A stretch of 56,632 bases of DNA from Chromatiales bacterium. GTDB lineage: Bacteria > Pseudomonadota > Gammaproteobacteria > Granulosicoccales > Granulosicoccaceae. The position numbers were made by a program, and so were the translations under genes. The notes beneath the pieces were generated by a model. The model worked only from the letters and a program-made list of their open reading frames with translations. It ran no database searches and had not been told where the DNA came from. The DNA is taken from contig JAHDHK010000003.1 in the NCBI GenBank assembly GCA_020631335.1, forward strand, positions 1 to 56,632, given 5' to 3'. Below are positions 1 through 8,183 of the stretch, piece by piece. Each line of letters starts with the position of its first letter. Within the stretch, counting starts at the first letter, position 1.

Positions 1-1
1 A

Positions 2-64
2 GGTCCGTTGCACAGCTTTCTTGCTGCACGCGCAATTCGCGATTATCTTGTCAACCACTTCTGA
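2..64 (+). CDS. C-terminal end of a truncated upstream gene
   Basis: An open frame enters from the left edge and stops at the TGA at 62-64, reading ...FLAARAIRDYLVNHF. It is too short for the ORF track. The stop lies 10 bases before the likely ATG of the thioesterase gene on the same strand, so the two are probably co-transcribed. The tail is helical and charged, like the end of many soluble enzymes. Carnitine dehydrogenase genes often precede this type of thioesterase, which makes that one candidate, but 20 residues cannot establish the family. Confidence 0.4.
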   Translation, partial: GPLHSFLAARAIRDYLVNHF

Positions 65-74
65 ACTCCTGCCA

Positions 75-557
75 ATGTCGTCAATAGAAACCCCTTTCAG
101 CCGGCACAAGGCGCACGTAAAAAAAGAATGGATCGACTACAACGGACATATGAATGTCGGTTACTACCTGGTTGCCTTTGACGATGCAGTGAAGCCATTT
201 TTCGAGTGGCTTGGATTAAACGATGCATTCAAGGCCGCTAACAATACTTCAACCTTTGCACTGGAAACACACCTGAACTTTGTGCGTGAGTTATCTCAGG
301 GTGAGCCCATCAGGTTTGAAACCAGGCTGCTTGACCACGACCACAAGCGCTTCCATTTTTATCAGGAAATGTACCATGATGAAGCAGGCTATCTGGCCGC
401 CACCCATGAATCAATAGGCGCTTATATAGATATGTCTGTACGCAAGACTGCATCCATGCCGGAGTCGATTACCACCAGAATGTCACAGGTAGTGCGCGCG
501 CATCAGACCCTTGAGAAACCCTGGCAGATAAGTCATACCATCGGTATCAAACGTTAG
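75..557 (+). CDS. Hot-dog acyl-CoA thioesterase, betainyl-CoA/4HBT type
   Basis: This small cytoplasmic protein of about 160 residues has the hot-dog thioesterase signature EWIDYNGHMNVGYY near its N-terminus, including the Asp-Tyr-Asn-Gly-His-Met stretch typical of 4-hydroxybenzoyl-CoA-type thioesterases. The subgroup in L-carnitine catabolic operons hydrolyses betainyl-CoA. The substrate here is inferred from family resemblance only. The track ORF begins at 21, but the first 18 residues have no thioesterase character and overlap the end of the upstream frame; the internal ATG at 75 gives a protein beginning MSSIETP, directly before the conserved domain. The gene follows the truncated upstream frame closely. 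If the carnitine assignment is right, it connects functionally to the CntA-like oxygenase 45 kb away. Confidence 0.75.
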   Translation: MSSIETPFSRHKAHVKKEWIDYNGHMNVGYYLVAFDDAVKPFFEWLGLNDAFKAANNTSTFALETHLNFVRELSQGEPIRFETRLLDHDHKRFHFYQEMYHDEAGYLAATHESIGAYIDMSVRKTASMPESITTRMSQVVRAHQTLEKPWQISHTIGIKR

Positions 558-566
558 GCGTATTTA

Positions 567-1763
567 CTACTGATCACGCGAACGAAGCAAACCTGTCATC
601 GAAATAATCCCGGTAACAGGCCCGATCGCGAGTAAAGCCATCAACACCGGCCAGCCGGTAATACCCGCGACTACCGGCGCCATTTGAACAGTAAACACAG
701 TTAGCGCAAAACCCAGCGCCGTCTGGAAAGTCATGAGCGACCCGACCTCCCCGGGGGGAGAAAAATCTGCCACCAGCGCAGAAAACTGTGCGGAGTCCGG
801 AATGACGGACAAACCCCACACGACTGCGATGACCGTGGTAACCCAGATATTCAATCCGAAAGTAGCTGCAAACGCCAGCGCAGACGCACCACTAACAGCC
901 ATGGCAATAATAGTCAGTTCAGCACGGCCGATTCGATCGGCAATCCAGCCTGCAAAAACACTGCTTATCGCACCACTGCCTATCACGATGAACGTGACGA
1001 GCTTGGCCAGTTGCTCGGCCTCTTCACTCATTAACCGGGAGGAAAAACTCACTGCTAATGCGAGACCAATCCAGGCCCACATGGCGTAGAGCTCCCACAT
1101 ATGCCCCAGATACCCGAGATAGGCTCGCCTGATACGCACATCACTCCATGCAATCAGTATTGCACCGGGCCGGAACTTTGCCGACTTTGCGTAAAAGGGC
1201 CCGTTGCGAATGCACAGCGCCAGCATGCCTGCCGCTGCACAGATCAACGACGTGACCACCACGGTGATACGCCAGTTTGTTCCTCCCAGAAAAGACACCA
1301 AATGCGGAGCAGCAGACCCGAGAGTCAAACCACCGACCAGCAGACCGACCAGAAACCCACGATCACGTTCCCCCCATCCCACCGCGATCTTCATCCCCAC
1401 AGGGTACACACCGGCCAGAAAAGCACCGGTTAAAAAACGCAGAGTGACTGCTTCGCTGCCACCCACAGGTACTGCCAGCAGGGCGGCATTGCAACTCGCT
1501 GCCAGCAGCGCACAGACTGCAAAAACCCGAGTTGATTCGAAGCGATCAGACAAGCCGGTAATGGCAGAGACCAAAGCGCCAACGACAAACCCTGCCGCCA
1601 CTGCGGACGACAATGCAGCCTGTGCCAGAGATCCGATATCCGCTTCGTTTTTCATGTCTCCAAGAATTGCCGCCGAGACGAACCACAGTGTCATGGCGGC
1701 TATTTCGGCAACGATTAACAATCCGATGTTCCGCCACTTTTCCGGTTGACTCGGGTCATTCAC
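567..1763 (-). CDS. Major facilitator superfamily transporter
   Basis: A 398-residue inner-membrane protein with about twelve hydrophobic segments, the usual MFS size. The first segment (residues about 12-32) follows a short polar N-terminus. The motif GWIADRIGRAELT, about two thirds along, is a loop 8-9 copy of the MFS motif A (G-x3-D-x2-G-R), and ITGLSDRFESTRVF is a weaker copy in loop 2-3. The sequence suggests a drug/metabolite proton-coupled porter but no substrate. It converges with the thioesterase gene with only 9 bases between their stops. No partner gene flanks it on its own strand. Confidence 0.8.
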   Translation of the reverse strand: MNDPSQPEKWRNIGLLIVAEIAAMTLWFVSAAILGDMKNEADIGSLAQAALSSAVAAGFVVGALVSAITGLSDRFESTRVFAVCALLAASCNAALLAVPVGGSEAVTLRFLTGAFLAGVYPVGMKIAVGWGERDRGFLVGLLVGGLTLGSAAPHLVSFLGGTNWRITVVVTSLICAAAGMLALCIRNGPFYAKSAKFRPGAILIAWSDVRIRRAYLGYLGHMWELYAMWAWIGLALAVSFSSRLMSEEAEQLAKLVTFIVIGSGAISSVFAGWIADRIGRAELTIIAMAVSGASALAFAATFGLNIWVTTVIAVVWGLSVIPDSAQFSALVADFSPPGEVGSLMTFQTALGFALTVFTVQMAPVVAGITGWPVLMALLAIGPVTGIISMTGLLRSRDQ

Positions 1764-2270
1764 GACGCAATCACAGAAGGTAAAAAGCCAGGTTTCCGAT
1801 TGCCGAATTTTTTATACTGCCTGGTCATTACTGATATTCCCGTTGCATTCGCTGTTTATGTTACCGGCGCTACCTGCGGTTAACCGGAATTACGGTTAGC
1901 CTGATCACCCTTTGCATACTTTACGGTAAAATGCTCAATACAGCGCATCAGCGTTCACGCTGTCTACATCGGTGACGACGATTCTAATAACACCCACCAT
2001 CAACAGTAGAGCTCGATACAAAATGATGTCTGCGCTTGTATGATGAAAATCCCGATGCGTAAGCAATGAATATTAAGATATCACTACCTCACTTATCATT
2101 TATGCGTCGGGTTTCATTAGTACTGGCACGCAACATTATCAAACCACAGCCGTCACACAGGTTAGCTCAGACCACAACAGCACAAAAAAATTCCCGCCAC
2201 TCGTGTTTGCGGTAAACGGGTGGTTATGTTCAATAACTCCCCTGCTTCTATAAATAAGTGGCAACACACC
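1764..2270. other. Non-coding stretch upstream of the MFS gene
   Basis: About 500 bases with no convincing reading frame on either strand. The MFS promoter is expected at the left end because its start codon is at 1763. I see no tRNA, no strong rho-independent terminator and no clear operator. The remainder is AT-richer than the neighbouring genes and may be decayed sequence. Confidence 0.4.
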
Positions 2271-2316
2271 GCCACTCACCGGCACTCACCGGCACTCACC
2301 GGCACTCACCGGCACT
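2271..2316. repeat. 10-bp direct tandem repeat
   Basis: The unit GGCACTCACC is repeated head to tail about four and a half times: one variant copy (gccactcacc), three perfect copies and a partial copy. The array abuts the stop codon of the membrane-protein gene 2317..2727, which reads leftward into it. The period of 10 is not a multiple of 3, so copy-number change would alter any frame read through it. It looks like a simple slippage-prone minisatellite. Confidence 0.85.
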
Positions 2317-2727
2317 TCAGTGCTTTTGCTTCAGGTTATTCCAGTTCAGTGCGAAGTACACCAACATAATGATAAAGCAGGCGATAACAAATACCTTGTT
2401 TATAAACCAGTTGGTGCGCCATAAATCCCACTGCGGTGCCGAAAGAAAAAACCAGAACTTTACTACGATGATGATAATTTCCACCACGCTGACCGCCACT
2501 GCCAATGAAGGGGTATAGCGCGGCCACTTCAATAATGCCCAGGCAAGCCACAGGTGTATCACCCACCAGAAATCCCACATGATGTGTTCACCAGCGCGGT
2601 GGCCATAGGCAAAGTCAAATATCAGCGGGAATATAAACTTGATCACCAGCGTCCAACACGCCAGCAGAATGAGCATGTGCGCCAGAAACAGCACCAGCGG
2701 TGCAGGTGTTGCGTTTTTGTTTGTCAT
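2317..2727 (-). CDS. Small four-helix membrane protein, unknown function
   Basis: A 136-residue protein with four hydrophobic segments (approximately residues 10-33, 50-66, 72-95 and 108-128), rich in Trp and Phe. A short polar N-terminus and a Lys/His C-terminus suggest both ends are cytoplasmic. I do not recognise a family; the WWVIHLWLAWALL stretch recalls small integral proteins often annotated only as hypothetical. The gene starts 24 bases after the stop of the aldo/keto reductase on the same strand, so the two probably form one transcript. Its stop codon touches the 10-bp tandem repeat. Confidence 0.65.
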   Translation of the reverse strand: MTNKNATPAPLVLFLAHMLILLACWTLVIKFIFPLIFDFAYGHRAGEHIMWDFWWVIHLWLAWALLKWPRYTPSLAVAVSVVEIIIIVVKFWFFLSAPQWDLWRTNWFINKVFVIACFIIMLVYFALNWNNLKQKH

Positions 2728-2751
2728 ATAAAAAGAGCGCGCAGTTGCCTG

Positions 2752-3927
2752 TCAACCAAGGCGGCGATGTGCATCAAAAGTAAACTCAGGTATTGGCACG
2801 CCATACGGGCAGGCACCATTGCAGGGTTCACCGCTACACTGCACACAGGCGGAGGCCGCACTGCCAAGTTTTTGATAGTCGTCCCGCGCAAGTGTTCTAT
2901 TGCCGTAGTCAACCTCATACATACGTGTACGCAGCACCTCTGGAATTTCTACCTGATGCGGACACGCACCTTCGCAATGGTCGCAGCCGTGATGGCAATA
3001 CTGCCCTGACTGCAACGCTGCATACCGCCCGAGCAGATCAACATCACCGGCGACGTCGTCATCCTGTGCAGAGGCAGCCAGGTATTCATCGATGCGATCG
3101 TTACTGGTCATCGATATCAAAGCAGCATCCACTCGCTCACTTGCCAGTACCCAGCGCAGCGCAGCCTGTGCATAAGTACGCTCTTTCGACTCGAACTGTC
3201 TCATATCATTAAGACGCGCGCCCATCAGTGTTTTCATTGCAATCACACCAATGTTCTTTTCCCGCGCCTTATCGAGTACTGGCGGGAGATCAGACTGAAT
3301 CGCCACAAAATGAAACGTATGACGCAGCTTATCGTAGATATCAGGGTCTTCACCAAAGTTATAGGCGCAAAGGATCACATCGACCAGATCGTTTTCAATA
3401 GAATATTCCAGACAACGGGCAAGCTTGCTGCCATGCCCTGACATCCCTCTAAAGCGAATTTTTCCCTGCTGCTTCGCCCGTTCAGTAAAGTTGGCCCAGG
3501 CATCATTCTGCATCCGGTCAACACTGTTAACGGCGTGATTAAAGTAGATATCAAGATAGTCTGTCTGCAAACGCCGCAGACTGCCCTCAAGTGCATCCAT
3601 CATGTCTTTTTCAGTGGTGCCTGCATAGGCCTTGGTTTTTGAGGTCAGCACGACTTTGTCGCGTGCTCCTTTCAGGCCTTTACCTATCGCCACCTCTGAG
3701 CGGCCGGAGCGGTAGCTTTCGGCAGCATCAAACAGGGTCACCCCTTTATCAAGTGCCCGCCTGACCAGTGATTCGCTTTCGGAACTGGAGGATCCGAAAC
3801 CGATCTCGGACACCTTTAAGCCGGTTTTACCCAGTGTCACATAACGCTGAACGGATGATTCCTGCGCTGCAGTAGCGGCCAGCGGCGACAGCAGCCCGGC
3901 GCCGAGCAGATTTCTGCGAGTAACCAT
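2752..3927 (-). CDS. Tat-exported aldo/keto reductase with C-terminal 4Fe-4S motifs
   Basis: A 391-residue protein. The N-terminus MVTRRNLLGAGLL is a twin-arginine export signal followed by an Ala-rich cleavage region (LAATAAQ), so a periplasmic location is predicted. Residues about 28-300 are an aldo/keto reductase TIM barrel, with the early RYVTLGKTGLKVSEIGFG strand and the catalytic region DAAESYRSG (Asp, Tyr) plus a later Lys in SKTKAY. The C-terminal about 90 residues carry two cysteine clusters, CHHGCDHCEGACP and CVQCSGEPCNGACP, resembling 2x[4Fe-4S] ferredoxin motifs, as in the YakC/'predicted oxidoreductase of AKR' group with a ferredoxin tail. Electron partner and substrate are unknown. 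It is co-directional with the small membrane protein downstream, a candidate membrane partner, and divergent from msrA. Confidence 0.85.
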   Translation of the reverse strand: MVTRRNLLGAGLLSPLAATAAQESSVQRYVTLGKTGLKVSEIGFGSSSSESESLVRRALDKGVTLFDAAESYRSGRSEVAIGKGLKGARDKVVLTSKTKAYAGTTEKDMMDALEGSLRRLQTDYLDIYFNHAVNSVDRMQNDAWANFTERAKQQGKIRFRGMSGHGSKLARCLEYSIENDLVDVILCAYNFGEDPDIYDKLRHTFHFVAIQSDLPPVLDKAREKNIGVIAMKTLMGARLNDMRQFESKERTYAQAALRWVLASERVDAALISMTSNDRIDEYLAASAQDDDVAGDVDLLGRYAALQSGQYCHHGCDHCEGACPHQVEIPEVLRTRMYEVDYGNRTLARDDYQKLGSAASACVQCSGEPCNGACPYGVPIPEFTFDAHRRLG

Positions 3928-4136
3928 AATATTCTCCTGTTATCGGCTAATCATCGGTAAGTGACTGAATATAAGCGACTGCCCGTTCGTACCTTGCTCC
4001 GCATGATGCCATACCGAACCATCGGCAACTGCATTGTGATCAAATTGCGATAAATTAGTGATATCTCGTGGTAACAAAACAATCGCTGACCTGTCAGAGT
4101 AGTATCATCAGCACGAGCTCAGTCAGGAACCACGTT

Positions 4137-4745
4137 ATGATTAGAAAACTGCTTTTATCTCTTTCATTGTGCATCGCCACTTTCAATGTCGCACAAGGGC
4201 AGAACACCGAAACCGCCATTTTCGCCGGGGGATGTTTCTGGTGCGTAGAGTCTGACTTCGATACGGTCGAGGGGGTACTGTCCACCACCTCCGGATATAC
4301 CGGCGGTAACACTGACTCACCAACTTATAAAAACCATCATCAGGGCAGACACCGCGAAGCAGTAGAAATAGTCTATGACCCCGAGGTGGTGAGTTATGCA
4401 CAACTGGTTGAAGCGTTCTGGCGCAGTGTCGATCCGACCGATGGCGGAGGTCAGTTCTGCGATCGCGGGCACAGTTACACGACTGCGATTTACACTACCT
4501 CTCCAGAGCAGGTGCAGATTGCCACAGCCTCAAAAAGCAAGCTCGAAGCGGAAAAAACACTCGCCAAGCCGATTGTTACGCCCATCGAACCTGCTGTTGA
4601 TTTCTGGCCGGCAGAAACTTACCACCAGGACTACTACCAGAAAAATCCGTTGCGTTATAAGTTTTATCGTAATTCCTGTGGGCGCAACAAGCAGGTGAAG
4701 AAAGTCTGGGGAGACCAGGCCCACGCCGGACTCGGGAAGCACTAG
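4137..4745 (+). CDS. msrA: Peptide-methionine (S)-S-oxide reductase MsrA, secreted
   Basis: MsrA reduces the S-epimer of methionine sulfoxide in proteins. The diagnostic GGCFWCVE motif with the nucleophilic Cys appears about 30 residues in, followed by the family blocks GYTGG, HREAVEIVYDP and FWRSVDPTDGGGQFCDRG, with AETYHQDYYQKNP and YRNSCGR near the end. The 5'-extended track ORF begins at 4068, but the ATG at 4137 gives MIRKLLLSLSLCIATFNVAQGQ, a clear Sec signal peptide, so that start is preferred. A periplasmic MsrA repairs envelope proteins. Length after cleavage (about 183 residues) fits the family. Transcribed away from the aldo/keto reductase across a 209-base divergent region. Confidence 0.95.
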   Translation: MIRKLLLSLSLCIATFNVAQGQNTETAIFAGGCFWCVESDFDTVEGVLSTTSGYTGGNTDSPTYKNHHQGRHREAVEIVYDPEVVSYAQLVEAFWRSVDPTDGGGQFCDRGHSYTTAIYTTSPEQVQIATASKSKLEAEKTLAKPIVTPIEPAVDFWPAETYHQDYYQKNPLRYKFYRNSCGRNKQVKKVWGDQAHAGLGKH

Positions 4746-4991
4746 CTTTTTTCTGTTGCCTGCGGCGGGCCGTTAGATGTCGCCTGCAACGGGCCCTACT
4801 TTGAAAACACCAACGCAGGCAAAGTGTTTATCGCGAATGATTGGCCCTGCAGGTGGCGCTCTTTAATGATGGATGAGACTGCTTTCTTTGATGTTGAAAG
4901 AAAGCTGTTTATTGACTTCGATAGTAGTGCGCCATCTGATCAACACGCCGGGAAAACGCTTTCGCGTTTTGTTGCCAGGCACCCACTTTAA
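4746..4991 (+). pseudogene. Possible gene remnant in frame after msrA
   Basis: Directly after the msrA TAG the same frame stays open for about 81 codons to the TAA at 4989-4991. It reads in part FENTNAGKVFIANDWPC and MMDETAFFDVERKLFIDF, a composition more like protein than random translation. The only ATG starts (4866 and 4869) would give a 40-41-residue product preceded by a loose AGGTGG. The first 45 bases contain a near-repeat (gcctgcggcgggcc / gcctgcaacgggcc). It could be a decayed gene, a small ORF or chance. The rest of the 4746-5113 gap shows nothing recognisable apart from the expected promoter of the esterase gene. Confidence 0.25.
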
Positions 4992-5113
4992 GAGTCAAAA
5001 CGTCCGATCATCTGAATACGTTCCTGCCTTCACTCCTGGGGTGACCACAGAACACTTAACATCAGGTGGGTGTTGGCTGTATTGTGTCGATTCGTCCTTT
5101 AGTGTTCTGATTA

Positions 5114-6034
5114 ATGGCTCAGTTGAATCCCGAAATACTTGCAGTGCTCAGCGCAATCGATGAAGCACAAATTCCTCCGCTACATACACTCTCGGCAGCG
5201 GAGGCTAGACAGGCTTTTCTGAAACTCAGAGCCGCAGTTGCCGAACCAACCCAGATAAGCGAGGTGACCGATTCCACCGTTCCTGTCGCGGGTAGAGAAG
5301 TGCCTGTCCGGATCTATCGCCCGAATACTCAACCGGACTTACCTGTGCTTGTGTGGCTTCATGGAGGCGGCTGGGTGCTCGGGGATCTGGAAAGCGCCGA
5401 CCTTGTTTGTCGGGATCTTTGTCACTACTCCGGTTTTGTGGTGGTATCTGTCGACTACCGTCTCGCTCCCGAGTCTGTGTTTCCTGCCGCTTTCGATGAC
5501 AGCTACGGGGTAACCCGTTGGGTTTACGACAATGCATCGAGCCTTGGTATTGATCCACAGAAAATTGCTATCGGCGGAGACAGTGCCGGTGGGAATCTGG
5601 CCGCCGCTATCGCAATCGCCGCACGCGATCAACAACTACCGCTTTGCGCGCAACTGCTTGTCTACCCGGTAATACAAGCTGATCTGGATAACGCCAGCTT
5701 TCGTGAAAATGCCGACGGATACTTTCTTACCAAACCGATGATGGCGTGGTTCTGGGATCAGTATGTGCCCGACAAAACACAGCGCAATGACATACGCGTA
5801 GCACCGATCAACGCCAACTTAAGAGGCCTGCCACCCGCCATTGTCCTTACCGTAGAATATGACCCGCTCAGGGATGAAGGCATCGCTTACGCTAATGCCA
5901 TGCTGGCACAAGGGGTCAACGTTCATCCGATTCATGTTTCCGATACCATTCACGGCTACTTCGGCATGGACATCGAATGCGGCAAGAGTGAAAGGATAGA
6001 CACGGCTCATCTGCTGCGTGAACTTCTGCAATAA
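5114..6034 (+). CDS. Alpha/beta hydrolase, hormone-sensitive-lipase-type esterase
   Basis: A 306-residue cytoplasmic esterase of bacterial family IV. The oxyanion-hole motif HGGGW lies near residue 84, the nucleophile elbow GDSAGGNLAAA near 154, the acid in VEYDPLRDEG near 249, and the catalytic His in TIHGYFGM near 279. Length and motif order match HSL-family carboxylesterases acting on short-chain acyl esters; the physiological substrate cannot be read from sequence. It stands alone, followed by a convergent Lrp-family regulator. Confidence 0.9.
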   Translation: MAQLNPEILAVLSAIDEAQIPPLHTLSAAEARQAFLKLRAAVAEPTQISEVTDSTVPVAGREVPVRIYRPNTQPDLPVLVWLHGGGWVLGDLESADLVCRDLCHYSGFVVVSVDYRLAPESVFPAAFDDSYGVTRWVYDNASSLGIDPQKIAIGGDSAGGNLAAAIAIAARDQQLPLCAQLLVYPVIQADLDNASFRENADGYFLTKPMMAWFWDQYVPDKTQRNDIRVAPINANLRGLPPAIVLTVEYDPLRDEGIAYANAMLAQGVNVHPIHVSDTIHGYFGMDIECGKSERIDTAHLLRELLQ

Positions 6035-6098
6035 ACGCTAAGCCGCCGGTTGTGTAAATGGAGCACACAAAGCAGCCGACTGACCGCCGCGCGCAGCG

Positions 6099-6569
6099 CT
6101 AGTCACCGGCCACCAATGCCAGTTTTTGCGTGCGTTTAATATTCCCGATGACAACGTTGGATTCAATACTGCCGATGGCATCATTGTCAGCCAGAAACTG
6201 CCTTAGATACTGATGATAATCCTTCATCGAGGATAAATGGATCAACAGGAAATAGTCGAATTGACCTGTCACCAGATCGCAGGACTGGATTTCCGGAGTG
6301 TCGCGTACTATCCGCTCGAATTGCGCAATCTCTGATCGCTCTCGCTTCTGCAACTTAACCAGTACATGAATGCGAATTTCAAGGCCGGCCTGCTCCGGAT
6401 CTAACTCGGCCCGATAGCCGGTAATCACCTTTTGTGCCTCCAGCCGCCTTATTCGACGCCTGGTTGCGGTCGGGCTGAGCTGAATTCGCTCTGCGACAGT
6501 CTCAACGCTCGCCCGGCCATCCTCTACCAGCGAATGGAGAATACGGATATCAAACGTGTCCAGTCTCAT
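6099..6569 (-). CDS. Lrp/AsnC-family transcriptional regulator
   Basis: A 156-residue protein of classic Lrp/AsnC size and layout. The N-terminal winged helix-turn-helix occupies residues about 3-60 (DIRILHSLVEDGRASVETVA, then LSPTATRRRIRRLE), followed by the RAM ligand-binding and oligomerisation domain (about 65-150), which contains the usual DLVTGQFDYFLLI strand. Such regulators sense amino acids or related metabolites. It is divergently transcribed from the selenium-binding-protein homologue, with about 150 bases between start codons, so that gene is a natural regulatory target. This is inferred from arrangement only. Confidence 0.9.
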   Translation of the reverse strand: MRLDTFDIRILHSLVEDGRASVETVAERIQLSPTATRRRIRRLEAQKVITGYRAELDPEQAGLEIRIHVLVKLQKRERSEIAQFERIVRDTPEIQSCDLVTGQFDYFLLIHLSSMKDYHQYLRQFLADNDAIGSIESNVVIGNIKRTQKLALVAGD

Positions 6570-6721
6570 AGATGAATCCCTCTAATTTCCGCTTAATTTT
6601 TAGCAGAATATAACCTGCTTCAGCACACATCGGCCAATATAATCGCTAAACCTACAGCGAATAGCCGGCAGTTACTCCTGCAGACGATTCACTGTAGTAC
6701 CGATGACAACGAGGAGGAATA

Positions 6722-8122
6722 ATGGCTATAAGACCCGATCAGTCTTTTCACGCTACCGCACAACTGGCTATGCAGGCACCGGTAGAAAAATACGGCTTTA
6801 CTGTCATGCTCAGTCCTGACGGCTCACAATCAGACGGCATAGCGGTGGTCGATCTTGATGAAACCTCGGGCACCTACGGACAGATCGTACATCAGGTGAT
6901 CGTGCCCAATAAGGGCGATGAATTTCATCACTTCGGCTGGAATGCCTGCTCATCCGCACTTTCTCCGTTAAGCGGACACGCATTTCTCGAAAGGCGTTAT
7001 CTGATAGTGCCGGGTATACGTTCTTCAAGAATTTACGTGATCGATGTGAAAGAACCACTTCAGGCCAAAATACATAAAATCATCGAGCCGGAAGAGGTGT
7101 TCGCAAAAACCGGTTACTCACGTCCGCATACCATTCACTGCGGCCCGGAAGGTATTTATGTATCCACACTCGGTGGCGGTGGCGAAGACGGCACCGACGG
7201 CCCGCCGGGTATTTTTATAATGGATTGCGAAACTTTTGAAATTATCGGTCAATACGAAATGGATCGCGGGCCGCAGAACAAACACTATGACTTCTGGTGG
7301 AATCTTCCACAGGACTATATGGTCAGCTCAGAATGGGGCCTGCCGCCGCAATTTGAAAACGGCATTGTTGCCGAAGACCTGCTCAGCAACCAGTACGGTC
7401 ATTCAATACACTTCTGGGACTTGCGCAAGCGCAAAAATATACAAACCATTGATCTTGGCGACAACCATCAGATGGCCTTGGAAATCCGCCCGGCACACGA
7501 CCCTAAAAAGTCATACGGTTTCTGTGGTGTTGTAGTAGACACCACTAATCTGCAGGGTGCCATCTTTACCTGGTGGCGCGATGACGATGGAAAATGGCAG
7601 GCAAAAAAAACCATCACTATTGATCCACAGCCGGCAGATCCGGATGACCTGCCCGAGTTGCTTAAAGGGTTTTCGGCTGTCCCGCCCCTGGTCACCGACA
7701 TAGATCTGAGCCTTGACGATAAATACCTGTACGTTGCCTGCTGGGGTACCGGTGAAATGCATCAGTATGACGTCAGCGACCCGATGAACCCGGTGCTGGC
7801 AGGCAAAGTTGAAGTCGGCGGGATTGTCAAAAACACCAAACATCCTAACGGGAAAGATTTTGCTTTCGGCCCGCAGATGGTGGAAGTCAGTCGCGACGGT
7901 TCCCGTGTGTACTGGACCAACTCCCTTTACTCAACCTGGGACGATCAGTTCTACCCCGATGATGAAGGCGGGCAAATGGTGATGGCACGCGTGGGTGAAT
8001 CAGGTGGCCTTGAGCTCGATGAGAATTTTTATATCGACTTTCCCGAAGGCTACCGAAGCCATCAAATACGTCTTGAAGGTGGTGACTGCTCAACTGACAG
8101 CTTCTGCTATCCAAACGTATAG
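6722..8122 (+). CDS. Selenium-binding protein 56 family (methanethiol oxidase-like)
   Basis: A 466-residue beta-propeller protein of the SELENBP1/MtoX family. The hallmark GDEFHHFGWNACSS places His69, His70 and Cys76 at the positions used for metal/selenium binding in the family; the usual CSSC is CSSA here. Other family blocks are RPHTIHCGPEGIYVSTLGG and DLSLDDKYLYVACWGTGE. Characterised members are copper enzymes oxidising methanethiol to formaldehyde, H2O2 and sulfide. Periplasmic MtoX proteins carry a leader, but this one shows none, so the activity and location are inferences. A strong Shine-Dalgarno (GAGGAGG) precedes the ATG. The gene is divergent from an Lrp regulator and followed by a membrane-protein gene. 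Confidence 0.85.
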   Translation: MAIRPDQSFHATAQLAMQAPVEKYGFTVMLSPDGSQSDGIAVVDLDETSGTYGQIVHQVIVPNKGDEFHHFGWNACSSALSPLSGHAFLERRYLIVPGIRSSRIYVIDVKEPLQAKIHKIIEPEEVFAKTGYSRPHTIHCGPEGIYVSTLGGGGEDGTDGPPGIFIMDCETFEIIGQYEMDRGPQNKHYDFWWNLPQDYMVSSEWGLPPQFENGIVAEDLLSNQYGHSIHFWDLRKRKNIQTIDLGDNHQMALEIRPAHDPKKSYGFCGVVVDTTNLQGAIFTWWRDDDGKWQAKKTITIDPQPADPDDLPELLKGFSAVPPLVTDIDLSLDDKYLYVACWGTGEMHQYDVSDPMNPVLAGKVEVGGIVKNTKHPNGKDFAFGPQMVEVSRDGSRVYWTNSLYSTWDDQFYPDDEGGQMVMARVGESGGLELDENFYIDFPEGYRSHQIRLEGGDCSTDSFCYPNV

Positions 8123-8183
8123 AACGAATTGCCGGGCCGGCCATAGTTTCAGTGATTGTCGTCTAGCCGGAGTCGCATAGCTG

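Noticed and set aside
1204-1749. 181-residue plus-strand ORF opposite the MFS gene
   Set aside because: It is antisense to a strongly supported transporter and has the Pro/Arg/Thr-rich composition of a shadow frame.
2160-2174. tRNA-like D-arm string ggttagctcag
   Set aside because: No acceptor stem, anticodon arm or T-arm (GTTCGA) can be built around it.
2271-2316. CRISPR-like array
   Set aside because: The 10-bp units are directly contiguous with no spacers, so it is a simple tandem repeat.
4873-5163. 96-residue plus-strand ORF
   Set aside because: It runs into the start of the real esterase gene in another frame and has no protein-like features.
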